This document shows positions 9,081 through 17,388 of a DNA stretch of 64,000 nt, one piece after another. How positions within the stretch are numbered: the first letter of the stretch is position 1; the number at the start of each line of letters is the position of its first letter. The position numbers were made by a program, and so were the translations under genes. Below the pieces are notes generated by a model that saw only the letters and a program-made list of their open reading frames with translations, searched no databases and was not told where the DNA came from. The DNA comes from CAVYUC01 sp963783085 (GTDB taxonomy: Bacteria > Bacteroidota > Bacteroidia > Bacteroidales > Prolixibacteraceae), in assembly GCA_963783085.1 (NCBI GenBank), contig CAWAMJ010000020.1:744001-808000 (forward strand). Reading direction: 5' to 3'.

Positions 9081-9863
9081 ATGAAACAACCATTATCTTA
9101 TGTACATCCTGATGCAAAGGTTGCAGACAACGTTGTTATTGAACCATTTGTTTCCATCGATCATGATGTAATAATCGGAGAAGGTACAAGAATCGGCTCG
9201 AGCGTAACAATACTTCCCGGGACGAGGATCGGGAAAAACTGTAATATTTTTCCGGGAGCTGTCATAGGCGCAATTCCACAGGATTTAAAATTCCGTGGAG
9301 AATATTCTACGGTGGAAATTGGCGACAATACCACCATACGCGAATATGTTACGGTTAACCGGGGAACGGCAGCGAAAGGGCGCACTAAAATAGGAAACAA
9401 CTGTTTGCTGATGGCATATGTACACGTTGCCCACGACTGTACCGTTGGCAACAATGTTATTATGGTGAATTCGTCGCAACTGGCTGGCGAGGTGATCGTT
9501 GACGATTGGGCCATTTTAGGCGGAATGGTTGCTGTGCATCAGTTTTGCCGGATTGGCACCCACGCAATGATTGGCGGTGGTTCGCTGGTAAGAAAAGATG
9601 TTCCCCCGTTTATAAAAGCAGGACGCGAGCCGCTGGCGTACGTCGGAATTAACTCAATTGGGTTACGCAGGCGAAATTTTTCAAACGAAAAAATCAGGGA
9701 AATTCAGGACATATACCGGTATATTTACCAAAAAGGATTGAACACGGCGCAGGCGGCCGATATTATTGAAGCGGAAATGCCGGCAACGCAGGAGAGAGAC
9801 GAAGTACTGCTTTTTGTGAAAGACTCCAAAAGGGGTATTATTCGCGGTTACTATCCCGATTAA
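9081..9863 (+). CDS. lpxA: UDP-N-acetylglucosamine acyltransferase LpxA
   Basis: First step of lipid A synthesis: O-acylation of UDP-GlcNAc by hydroxyacyl-ACP. The 260-residue protein is a left-handed beta-helix of hexapeptide repeats followed by a helical C-terminus (about 190-260). The catalytic His is in HVAHDCTVGN (His118 here, equivalent to His125 of E. coli), and DDWAILGGMVAVHQFCRIG is also typical. It ends the lpxD-lpxC/fabZ-lpxA operon and is followed by a clear terminator. Confidence 0.96.
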   Translation: MKQPLSYVHPDAKVADNVVIEPFVSIDHDVIIGEGTRIGSSVTILPGTRIGKNCNIFPGAVIGAIPQDLKFRGEYSTVEIGDNTTIREYVTVNRGTAAKGRTKIGNNCLLMAYVHVAHDCTVGNNVIMVNSSQLAGEVIVDDWAILGGMVAVHQFCRIGTHAMIGGGSLVRKDVPPFIKAGREPLAYVGINSIGLRRRNFSNEKIREIQDIYRYIYQKGLNTAQAADIIEAEMPATQERDEVLLFVKDSKRGIIRGYYPD

Positions 9864-9891
9864 ATTCGCAACAAAATAAGAACAAGCGCTG

Positions 9892-9922
9892 CAGGTTGTC
9901 TGAATTCAGACAGCCTGTTTTA
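9892..9922 (+). terminator. Rho-independent terminator after lpxA
   Basis: CAGGTTGTCTG (9892-9902) pairs with CAGACAGCCTG (9907-9917) across an AATT loop, with one G-U pair, and is followed by TTTTAATTT on the plus strand. Confidence 0.8.
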
Positions 9923-9968
9923 ATTTAAAACAACTTTGCCGCGGCTTACCGGAACGCCATGAAATTTT

Positions 9969-11009
9969 TTATTTATTGTGGTGGTTCCAGCCTTGCGCCC
10001 AAAGTTTGACAGCGCTGCCTCCGGTGGTAATTAAGTTGGTACCTTGTTCTTTCTCGGTCATATGGCCGATGACAGTGAAATCCGGATCATTTTTGATTTT
10101 ATCGTGGTCGTTCAGCGGCAGGGTAAAAAGCAGTTCATAATCTTCGCCTCCGTTCAAAGCTGCCACCAAAGGATTAATATTCAATTCCTCCGCCATTTTT
10201 TTTGTTTGACGGTCCAACGGAATTTTATCCTCGTACAAATTACATCCGGTTTTTGAACTTTTGCACAAGTGAATCACTTCCGATGATAATCCATCGGAAA
10301 TGTCAATCATGGAAGTTGGTTTTATTCCCGCTTTTTTAAATGCCGAAACAATGTCGAGCCGGGCTTCCGGTTTTAGCTGTCGTTCAAGAATATAATCATA
10401 TCCCGCCAATTGAGGCTGCATGTTTTCGTTTACTTTGAAAACTTCATTCTCACGCTCGAGCAGCTGCAGGCCCATGTACGCGCCACCTAAGTCGCCGGTC
10501 ACACAAATCAAATCGGTTGGTTTTGCTCCCGACCGGTAAACAATTTCGTTTTTAACAGCTTCACCTAACACGCTGATACTAATGGTTAAACCTGTTACCG
10601 AACTGGTGGTGTCGCCACCAACCAAATCAACGTTGTACTTTTCGCAGGCCAGATGTATTCCTGAATACAATTCTTCGATTGCTTCCACCGAAAACTTATT
10701 CGAAACTGCAATGTTCACCGTTATTTGTTTGGGTACGGCATTCATTGCGCAAATATCCGAAAGGTTAACAATTACTGCTTTGTAACCCAAATGTTTAAGC
10801 GGAGCATACATTAAATTGAAGTGGATACCTTCGGTTAATAAATCGGTGGAAAATACAACGCATTTATCGCCGTAATCGAACACAGCGGCGTCGTCGCCAA
10901 CCCCTTTTACCGTGCTTTCATTTTTAATCTTAATTTCCTTTGTAAGTCGCTCAATGAGACCAAATTCACCAAGCTCTGCAATACTGGTTATTTTTCTTTC
11001 TTTATTCAT
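9969..11009 (-). CDS. thiL: Thiamine-monophosphate kinase ThiL
   Basis: Phosphorylates thiamine monophosphate to the cofactor thiamine diphosphate. The 346-residue protein belongs to the PurM/ThiL fold: the N-terminal Mg-ATP site GVGDDAAVFDYGDKCVVFSTDLLTEG (about 36-62, key Asp residues in GDDAA and STD), the DLVGGDTTSS motif (about 150), and the C-terminal ISDGLSSEVIHLC and NGGEDYELLFTLP motifs. It is a single gene on the minus strand between the lpx and suf operons; no TPP riboswitch was seen upstream. Confidence 0.93.
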   Translation of the reverse strand: MNKERKITSIAELGEFGLIERLTKEIKIKNESTVKGVGDDAAVFDYGDKCVVFSTDLLTEGIHFNLMYAPLKHLGYKAVIVNLSDICAMNAVPKQITVNIAVSNKFSVEAIEELYSGIHLACEKYNVDLVGGDTTSSVTGLTISISVLGEAVKNEIVYRSGAKPTDLICVTGDLGGAYMGLQLLERENEVFKVNENMQPQLAGYDYILERQLKPEARLDIVSAFKKAGIKPTSMIDISDGLSSEVIHLCKSSKTGCNLYEDKIPLDRQTKKMAEELNINPLVAALNGGEDYELLFTLPLNDHDKIKNDPDFTVIGHMTEKEQGTNLITTGGSAVKLWAQGWNHHNK

Positions 11010-11073
11010 TGTTAATAAAAGACAAAAAGGTGTTATTTGTAATGTTCAGGCGATAAATTTACCTATACTTTTA

Positions 11074-11081
11074 TATCTTTG
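11074..11081 (+). promoter_or_regulatory. Candidate -7 box of the suf operon
   Basis: TATCTTTG matches TAnnTTTG and lies 62 bp before the sufB ATG. A matching -33 TTG at the right spacing is not evident, so the call rests on the -7 box and the position. Confidence 0.45.
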
Positions 11082-11143
11082 CAATTAATTTTTAAACAGT
11101 CCAATTCAAGGATTGTTGTTATTGAACACCGAATAAGGAAAAC

Positions 11144-12589
11144 ATGGAAGATCAAGATAAAATATTATCGGAAGTCACTCAAGGTGAATATAAATACGGT
11201 TTTTTTTCGAACATTGAAACAGACATCATTGAAAAGGGTTTAAATGAAGATGTAGTTCGCATTATATCTGCAAAAAAGAATGAACCCGAATTTATGCTGG
11301 AATTCAGGCTCGAGGCTTTTCGGAAATGGCAAAAAATGAAAATGCCAAACTGGGCTTATCTGAAGGTTCCGCCAATCGATTTTCAGGAAATCAGCTATTA
11401 TGCGGCACCCAGAAAAAATCCAAAGTACGAAAGCATGGAAGAAGTTGATCCGGAACTGCTTGAAACGTTCAATAAACTTGGCATTCCGCTGGAGGAACAA
11501 AAACACCTGGCGGGTGTGGCCGTGGATGCGGTGCTGGATAGTGTTTCGGTAAAAACTACATTTAAAGAAACACTTGCCGAACAAGGCATAATTTTCTGTT
11601 CGTTTAACGAAGCGCTGCAAAAGCATCCTGATTTGGTAAGAAAATACATTGGTCAGTCGGTGCCGGCAGCCGACAATTTCTTTGCTGCCCTGAATTCAGC
11701 AGTTTTTAGTGATGGTTCGTTTTGTTATATTCCAAAAGGAGTGCGCTGCCCAATGGAATTGTCGACTTATTTTCGTATCAATTCAGCAAACACCGGCCAG
11801 TTTGAACGAACACTGATTATTGCCGACGATGACAGTTATGTAAGTTACCTCGAAGGTTGTACCGCTCCGATGCGCGATGAAAACCAGTTGCATGCTGCAG
11901 TGGTTGAAATTATTGCACTGGACCGGGCCGAAGTAAAATATTCTACCGTGCAAAACTGGTACCCGGGTGACAAAAACGGAAAAGGCGGCGTGTATAACTT
12001 CGTTACGAAACGCGGGTTGTGCAAAGGTGTTTCTTCAAAAATTAGCTGGACACAGGTGGAAACCGGTTCGGCAATTACCTGGAAATACCCGAGTTGCTTG
12101 CTGGTTGGCGACAATTCGGTTGGTGAATTTAATTCTGTGGCAGTCACAAACAACCATCAGCAGGCCGATACAGGTTCAAAGATGATTCACATCGGTAAAA
12201 ATACAAAAAGCACCATTGTTTCAAAGGGTATTTCAGCAGGCGAAAGCAATAACTCGTACCGCGGCCTGGTGAAAGTGATGCCGAATGCCGTAAATTCAAG
12301 AAATTTTTCGCAATGCGATTCGCTGCTTCTGAATGATACCTGCGGGGCACATACGTTTCCGTATATTGAAGTAGGCAATAAATCGTCGATTGTGGAACAT
12401 GAAGCTACCACTTCAAAAATTGGCGAAGACCAGATTTTTTATTGCAATCAACGCGGCATTGACACGGAGAAAGCCATCGGCATGATTGTGAACGGTTACG
12501 CCAAGGAAGTGCTGAACAAACTTCCGATGGAATTTGCTGTAGAAGCTCAGAAGCTGTTGCAAATCAGCCTCGAAGGAAGTGTGGGATAG
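11144..12589 (+). CDS. sufB: Fe-S cluster assembly scaffold SufB
   Basis: Core scaffold subunit of the SufBC2D complex, on which iron-sulfur clusters are built. The 481-residue protein has the SufB/SufD fold: a variable N-terminal helical region (about 1-150) followed by the long beta-helix core, with GSFCYIPKGVRCPMELSTYFRIN, the LEGCTAP cysteine motif and the C-terminal SIVEHEATTSKIGEDQIFYCNQRGI segment. It is first in sufB-sufC-sufD-sufS. No sufA or IscU gene is present in the window. Confidence 0.96.
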   Translation: MEDQDKILSEVTQGEYKYGFFSNIETDIIEKGLNEDVVRIISAKKNEPEFMLEFRLEAFRKWQKMKMPNWAYLKVPPIDFQEISYYAAPRKNPKYESMEEVDPELLETFNKLGIPLEEQKHLAGVAVDAVLDSVSVKTTFKETLAEQGIIFCSFNEALQKHPDLVRKYIGQSVPAADNFFAALNSAVFSDGSFCYIPKGVRCPMELSTYFRINSANTGQFERTLIIADDDSYVSYLEGCTAPMRDENQLHAAVVEIIALDRAEVKYSTVQNWYPGDKNGKGGVYNFVTKRGLCKGVSSKISWTQVETGSAITWKYPSCLLVGDNSVGEFNSVAVTNNHQQADTGSKMIHIGKNTKSTIVSKGISAGESNNSYRGLVKVMPNAVNSRNFSQCDSLLLNDTCGAHTFPYIEVGNKSSIVEHEATTSKIGEDQIFYCNQRGIDTEKAIGMIVNGYAKEVLNKLPMEFAVEAQKLLQISLEGSVG

Positions 12590-12666
12590 AAAAAAAAAGA
12601 AAACCAATAATTAATAAGAGTTAAATACGAAGGTATTGTAACTCACCACTAAAATTTCAGTAGGAA

Positions 12667-13416
12667 ATGCTAATAATAAAAGATTTATATGCCTCGGTAG
12701 AAGGATTGGAAATTTTGAAAGGAATTAATCTGGAAGTGAAACCGGGTGAGATTCATGCAATTATGGGACCGAATGGTTCAGGGAAAAGTACGCTTGCCAA
12801 TGTTCTTACGGGCAAAGAAGGTTATGAAGTTACTGCCGGCGAAGTTTTCTACGAAGGTGAAAATTTGCTGGAGATGGCTCCCGAAGAACGGGCACAGCGG
12901 GGAATTTTCCTGAGCTTTCAATATCCGGTTGAAATTCCGGGCGTGCCAATGGTCAATTTTCTGAAAACCGCGGTAAATGAACACCGGAAATTCCGCGGCG
13001 AAAAAGAACTAACCGCGGGTGAATTCCTGAAATTGATGCGCGAAAAGAAAGAGTTAATTGAAATGGATGCCCAACTGACAAACCGTTCAGTCAATGAAGG
13101 CTTTTCAGGCGGTGAAAAGAAAAAGAACGAAATTTTTCAAATGGCCCTGCTGGAACCCAGATTGGCCATTTTGGACGAAACCGATTCAGGTCTCGACATC
13201 GACGCATTGAAAATTGTGGCACACGGGGTAAATGCACTCAAAACACCCAACAATGCCACCATAGTAATTACACACTACCAGCGGCTTTTGCAATACATCA
13301 TTCCTGATTATGTACATGTATTGAACAAGGGAAAGATTGTAAAATCATCGGGGAAAGAGCTGGCACTCGAACTCGAAGAAAAAGGTTACGACTGGTTAAA
13401 ACAAGAAAATCAATAA
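12667..13416 (+). CDS. sufC: Fe-S cluster assembly ATPase SufC
   Basis: ABC-type ATPase of the SufBC2D scaffold. The 249 residues include Walker A GPNGSGKST (about 36-44), the SufC-type signature NEGFSGGEKKKNEIFQ, Walker B LAILDETDSGLDID and the H-loop His in VITHYQRLL. It is soluble and has no transmembrane partner, as expected for SufC. sufD starts 1 bp after its stop codon. Confidence 0.96.
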   Translation: MLIIKDLYASVEGLEILKGINLEVKPGEIHAIMGPNGSGKSTLANVLTGKEGYEVTAGEVFYEGENLLEMAPEERAQRGIFLSFQYPVEIPGVPMVNFLKTAVNEHRKFRGEKELTAGEFLKLMREKKELIEMDAQLTNRSVNEGFSGGEKKKNEIFQMALLEPRLAILDETDSGLDIDALKIVAHGVNALKTPNNATIVITHYQRLLQYIIPDYVHVLNKGKIVKSSGKELALELEEKGYDWLKQENQ

Positions 13417-13417
13417 T

Positions 13418-14786
13418 ATGGCAGTTGTACTGGATAAAGCTGATTTATCGTTAAAATACACCGCACATTTCAACGATGTAAAGGAGTTACTTTTAAACGA
13501 ATCGGCAGAGGTTCTAAATGCTCCGCGTAAACAGGCGTTGCAGGATTTTGTGGCTCAGGGAATTCCAAACCGCAAATACGAAAATTACAAATATTCGAAC
13601 ATGCAGCCGCAATTTATGCCCGATTTCAAATTCATTCACCGGAAGGAAGAGGTTTCCCCTGATTTGGAACAGGCTTTTCGTTGCGACGTCCCAAAACTGG
13701 ATACACACCTCGAGATTGTGGTGAACGGCTGGTTTAAAAGACAACACACAAAGCAATGGTCGTCTTCCTGAAGGAGTTATTCTGGATAGCCTGGAAATGG
13801 TGGCACAACAACACCCGGAACTATTAAGCGGATATGCAAAACTTGCAAAAACAAACGAAGATCCGCTGGTGGCATTAAATACTGCCTTTGCGAAAGATGG
13901 CTACTTTCTTTATGTTCCAAAAAATACAGCGGTGGAAGTGCCCGTTCAGGTAATTAATTTTCTGAAAGCAGGTTCCGATGCATACGTTACACAGCGCAAT
14001 TTCATCTATCTGGATGAAGGAGCCAGTGTGAAAGTGATTTCCTGCGATCATACGTTGAACCTGAACACCTATCTGAACAACTCGCTGACCGAGGTTTACG
14101 TTGGGCGAAACGCAGAATTTGAATATTATACACTTCAGAATCAGCACAATAACACCACCAGCATAAATTCGTTTTACATTCAGCAGGAACGGGATTCAAA
14201 AGCTACCACGTTGACGTCGTCGCTTCATGGCGGCTTTATCAGAAATAATCTGAAATTCATTTTGAACGGTGAAAATGCGGAAGCTAATTTATTTGGAATG
14301 GCATTTCTCGACCGGAAGCAACATATCGACAATTTTACTCAGGTGATTCACGCCCAGCCGCATTGCGAAAGCAATCAGTTGTATAAAAATGTACTCGATG
14401 ATGAGGCAAATGGTGCGTTTTCAGGAAGGATCCACGTAGTTCGGGACGCGCAAAAAACAAATGCTTTTCAGCGGAACAACAACCTGTTGCTTACAGACAG
14501 GGCAATGATGCAGACAAAACCGCAGTTGATAATCGATGCGGACGATGTAAAATGCAGCCACGGAGCAACTGTCGGGCAGATTGATGAAGAAGCTTTGTTT
14601 TATTTACGTTCACGCGGGATAAATGAAGACAAAGCGCGCCTGATGATGATGAATGCTTTTGCTCACGAAGTGGTTCAAAAAATTAAAGTGGAACCGCTGC
14701 GCGACCGGATTGACGAACTGGTGGATAAAAGGTTGAGGGGAGAAGTTGCCCGGTGCCACGATTGCGCTTATAATTGTGAAGCATAA
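13418..14786 (+). CDS. sufD: Fe-S cluster assembly protein SufD, interrupted by a frameshift
   Basis: Third subunit of the SufBC2D scaffold. The reading frame from ATG 13418 runs through MAVVLDKADLSLKYTAHF to VVNGWFK and then goes to a stop at 13769-13771. The SufD sequence continues in the next frame as DNTQSNGRLPEGVILDSLEMVAQQHPEL and on to a normal C-terminus with RCHDCAYNCEA at 14786. The frame changes at the AAAA run 13736-13739: removing one A restores a continuous protein of about 455 residues, the usual size. Because sufD sits between intact sufC and sufS in a normally essential operon, an assembly or homopolymer error is more likely than loss, but a real or programmed frameshift cannot be excluded from sequence alone. 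Confidence 0.88.
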
Positions 14787-14867
14787 CTGCTAAAAATCAG
14801 GATATAAAAGAAATGCCCGTCCAAAAGAAATAACTTTGGAGATACAGTAAATTCCAATAAAACAAGT

Positions 14868-16085
14868 ATGGATTTCGACGTTCAAAAAATACGCGGTTAT
14901 TTTCCGATCCTAAGCAAAAAAGTCTATAATAAAACCTTCGTTTACCTCGATACCGCAGCTACTTCGCAGAAACCGGTTCAGGTGCTGCAGGTACAGGAAA
15001 AACTATTCCGGGAATATTACGGCAATATTCACCGTGCCTCGCATTTAATGGCCGACAAATCGACCACCGAATTCGAAGCGGTGCGCGATAAATTTCAACA
15101 ATTCATCCATGCCGGATTCAGGGAAGAAATCATTTTCACAAAAGGTACTACTGAAAGCGTGAATTTGGCAGCACAATCGTTCGGGGAGAGATATATAAAG
15201 GAAGGCGATGAAATTATCGTTTCGGAAATGGAGCACCATTCGAACATCGTGCCGTGGCAAATGATTGCAAAACAAAAAAAAGCAAACGTAAAAGTTCTTC
15301 CGTTTTCTGATGATGGTGTGCTGCAGGTAGAAAAGCTCCCGGATCTTATCCGTTCAAATACAAAAATAGTTGCCGTGGGTCATGTTTCGAATGTTTTGGG
15401 TACCATTAATCCGGTAAAGGAAATAATTGAAATTTCGCATGGTAAAAATGTCCCCGTTTTTGTGGACGGTGCGCAGGCGGTGCAACATTTGCCGGTGGAC
15501 GTGACGGATTTGGATGTCGATTTTTATGCTTGTTCTGCACATAAAATGTATGGCCCAAACGGAGTGGGAGTTTTGTACGGCAAAAAAAAGTGGCTCAACG
15601 AAATGCCACCGTATCAGGGAGGTGGAGAGATGATAGAAGAAGTGGATTTTGGCGGAACCACTTACAACGGAATTCCTTTCAAATTTGAAGCCGGGACACC
15701 AAACATTTCGAACGTAATTGCGTTTGGCGCCGCAATTGATTTGCTGAATGAAATCGGGCTGGAACAAATTTCGATGTGGGAACAGGAGTTACTGCATTAT
15801 GCAACCCAACAACTGAAACAAATTAACGGCCTGAGAATTTATGGTGAAGCACGTGAAAAATCAGGGGTTATCTCGTTCAATATTGGAGGAATTCATTCTT
15901 ATGATCTAGGTATGTTGCTCGATAAAATGGGTTTCGCAGTCCGCACCGGCCATCTTTGTGCCGATCCCATCATGAAACATTTTGATATTCCCGGAATAGT
16001 GCGCGCATCACTGGGGATGTACAATACGAGGGAAGAGATCGATTCATTTGCTGAGGCACTGAAAAAGTTGCAGAAAATGTTTTAA
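14868..16085 (+). CDS. sufS: Cysteine desulfurase SufS
   Basis: PLP enzyme that takes sulfur from cysteine as a persulfide for cluster assembly. The 405-residue class V aminotransferase-fold protein has the PLP lysine in SAHKMYGPNG (Lys226) and the catalytic Cys in RTGHLCADPIM (Cys364), which is the group II/SufS arrangement. The HHSN motif MEHHSNIVPWQ is present. It follows sufD by 81 bp, and its 3' end overlaps the opposite-strand DUF6132-like gene by 4 bp. Confidence 0.96.
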   Translation: MDFDVQKIRGYFPILSKKVYNKTFVYLDTAATSQKPVQVLQVQEKLFREYYGNIHRASHLMADKSTTEFEAVRDKFQQFIHAGFREEIIFTKGTTESVNLAAQSFGERYIKEGDEIIVSEMEHHSNIVPWQMIAKQKKANVKVLPFSDDGVLQVEKLPDLIRSNTKIVAVGHVSNVLGTINPVKEIIEISHGKNVPVFVDGAQAVQHLPVDVTDLDVDFYACSAHKMYGPNGVGVLYGKKKWLNEMPPYQGGGEMIEEVDFGGTTYNGIPFKFEAGTPNISNVIAFGAAIDLLNEIGLEQISMWEQELLHYATQQLKQINGLRIYGEAREKSGVISFNIGGIHSYDLGMLLDKMGFAVRTGHLCADPIMKHFDIPGIVRASLGMYNTREEIDSFAEALKKLQKMF

Positions 16086-16312
16086 GCTTCTTCAGTATTT
16101 TTTTCCGTGCTTGTATTTTTTTCCGAAGATTTGGAAGTATTTGCGAATACGAAACCAATCAAACCGCCGTACAAAGTGCTGGTATGCCAATGCGATTGAA
16201 TGGGGCAGGTTCCTGAAGTGCATCCGATAAAATACCAGTATGCAAAACCGGCAATCGCTCCAATAGCGAGCCCCAGCAATTTCCATTTGTATTTAAACAT
16301 CAGTGTTTTCAT
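16082..16312 (-). CDS. Small DUF6132-like membrane protein
   Basis: A 76-residue protein starting at MKTLMFKYKWK (16310-16312); an in-frame upstream ATG at 16328-16330 would only add an unlikely MLLCYH. It has two hydrophobic segments (about 12-30 and 45-60) separated by GCTSGTCPIQS, a conserved paired-cysteine loop, and an acidic Ser/Thr/Lys-rich tail. The pattern resembles the DUF6132 family of Bacteroidota, often seen near rhodanese or sulfur-transfer genes. It lies on the opposite strand inside the suf cluster and overlaps the end of sufS by 4 bp. Function is unknown. Confidence 0.7.
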   Translation of the reverse strand: MKTLMFKYKWKLLGLAIGAIAGFAYWYFIGCTSGTCPIQSHWHTSTLYGGLIGFVFANTSKSSEKNTSTEKNTEEA

Positions 16313-16454
16313 ATGGTAACAAAGCAACAAAGAAAGTAAAAATACAAAAACGAACGGGTGACAAAAGTTACATCCCGGACTTTAAATCAAGGTTCCTTTT
16401 TCCGGAAAACCGGCCAATTATTTATAAACTTTCTGAATAACAGTTGGATTAAAA

Positions 16455-16484
16455 TTGGCGGGAAACAAAAAAATTCGATCTTTG
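16455..16484 (+). promoter_or_regulatory. Weak promoter candidate for sufE
   Basis: TTG at 16455-16457 and GATCTTTG at 16477-16484 are 19 bp apart; the -7 box differs from TAnnTTTG at its first base. The sufE ATG is 26 bp downstream. A separate promoter is needed because the opposite-strand gene interrupts the suf operon here. Confidence 0.35.
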
Positions 16485-16510
16485 TAAGTTCTTAAAAAGA
16501 AAGTTGAATA

Positions 16511-16933
16511 ATGACCATAGAAGAAGTACAACAGGAAATAATTGATGAGTTTTCAGTCTATGAAGACTGGATGGACAAATATTCATATTTAATTGATTTG
16601 GGAAATAATCTGAATGATTTGGATCCCAAAGAAAAGAACGATCAAAACCTGATAAAGGGATGCCAGTCGCGCGTTTGGCTGGTAGCTGAAAAAAGCGACG
16701 GTAAATTGTTTTTCCGCGGCGAAAGCGACGCCGTAATTGTAAAAGGATTGGTAGCGCTGCTGTTACGGGTTGTTTCGGGCCGCACACCAAAGGAAATCAT
16801 GGATAATAATTTGCATTTTATCGACGATCTGGGATTGAAGCAGCACCTGTCGCCAACACGCTCGAATGGGTTGCTGGCCATGGTAAAACAAATTAGGTTA
16901 TATGCTGTTGCTTATAACAGAATTGAGGGATGA
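16511..16933 (+). CDS. sufE: Sulfur acceptor protein SufE
   Basis: Accepts persulfide sulfur from SufS and raises its activity. The 140-residue protein has the SufE fold, with the acceptor cysteine in LIKGCQSRVWL (Cys51) and the typical N-terminal helix EDWMDKYSYLIDLG. It is co-directional with the suf operon, and the sufT-like gene begins 13 bp after its stop. Confidence 0.93.
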   Translation: MTIEEVQQEIIDEFSVYEDWMDKYSYLIDLGNNLNDLDPKEKNDQNLIKGCQSRVWLVAEKSDGKLFFRGESDAVIVKGLVALLLRVVSGRTPKEIMDNNLHFIDDLGLKQHLSPTRSNGLLAMVKQIRLYAVAYNRIEG

Positions 16934-16940
16934 GGAGGAA
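16932..16940 (+). promoter_or_regulatory. Strong Shine-Dalgarno site deciding the sufT start
   Basis: GAGGAGGAA lies 6 bp before the ATG at 16947. Most genes here have no clear Shine-Dalgarno sequence, so this purine block is good evidence for the 16947 start over an in-frame upstream ATG inside sufE. Confidence 0.6.
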
Positions 16941-16946
16941 ATTAAG

Positions 16947-17252
16947 ATGGATAAACGGATTGATTTAATTATACAAAACCTGAAAGAAGTGTTTGACCCG
17001 GAAATTCCGGTAAACATATACGACCTGGGCCTGGTTTACAACGTTGATGTTGATGAAAACAATAAAGCCAATATTGTAATGACTTTAACAGCGCCGGGAT
17101 GCCCGGTGGTGGATATCCTGATGGACGATGTTACACAGGCTGCCCGTGCGGTTGAGGGAGTGGAAGATGTAAATGTGGATCTTACTTTTGATCCGCCGTG
17201 GGACAAATCAATGATGAGCGAGGAAGCCCGGCTCGAACTCGGGTTTTTCTGA
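16947..17252 (+). CDS. SufT-like MIP18/DUF59 Fe-S assembly protein
   Basis: A 101-residue member of the MIP18/DUF59 (PaaD-like) family, implicated in maturing iron-sulfur proteins. Motifs are DPEIPVNIYDLGLVY near the start, TLTAPGCPVVDILMDDV with the conserved Cys (about 53), and VNVDLTFDPPWDKSMMSEEA at the end. The start is set at ATG 16947 because of the GAGGAGGAA site just upstream. It forms a two-gene unit with sufE, placing it in the SUF system. The name sufT would fit, but the exact subfamily was not tested. Confidence 0.88.
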   Translation: MDKRIDLIIQNLKEVFDPEIPVNIYDLGLVYNVDVDENNKANIVMTLTAPGCPVVDILMDDVTQAARAVEGVEDVNVDLTFDPPWDKSMMSEEARLELGFF

Positions 17253-17376
17253 TGGTTGGTAAAATTCGGGGATTAAAAGGTTAGCTCAAAATTTCGTGCG
17301 TTTCAATACCGGATTTTAGTCGGTTTGCTTTCCACCGAAAATAGTTGAAGTTGCCGGGATTTGGAACAACGCTTCC

Positions 17377-17384
17377 TATTTTTG
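17377..17384 (+). promoter_or_regulatory. -7 box candidate just before queG
   Basis: TATTTTTG matches TAnnTTTG. The nearest upstream TTG triplets are not at 19-20 bp (about 23 and 13), so the promoter is imperfect. It ends only 4 bp before the GTG start of queG, which would make the message leaderless or nearly so. Confidence 0.35.
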
Positions 17385-17388
17385 CAGA

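Noticed and set aside
9969..11143. TPP riboswitch for thiL
   Set aside because: No thi-box-like sequence was seen in the short region upstream of thiL.
13418..14786. Programmed frameshifting in sufD
   Set aside because: No stop codon or stimulatory structure like those of known programmed sites is at the break, and the simplest explanation is one extra A in AAAA.
16902..16946. Upstream ATG of the sufT-like gene inside sufE
   Set aside because: It adds an unconserved MLLLITELRDEEEIK, while ATG 16947 has a strong Shine-Dalgarno site.
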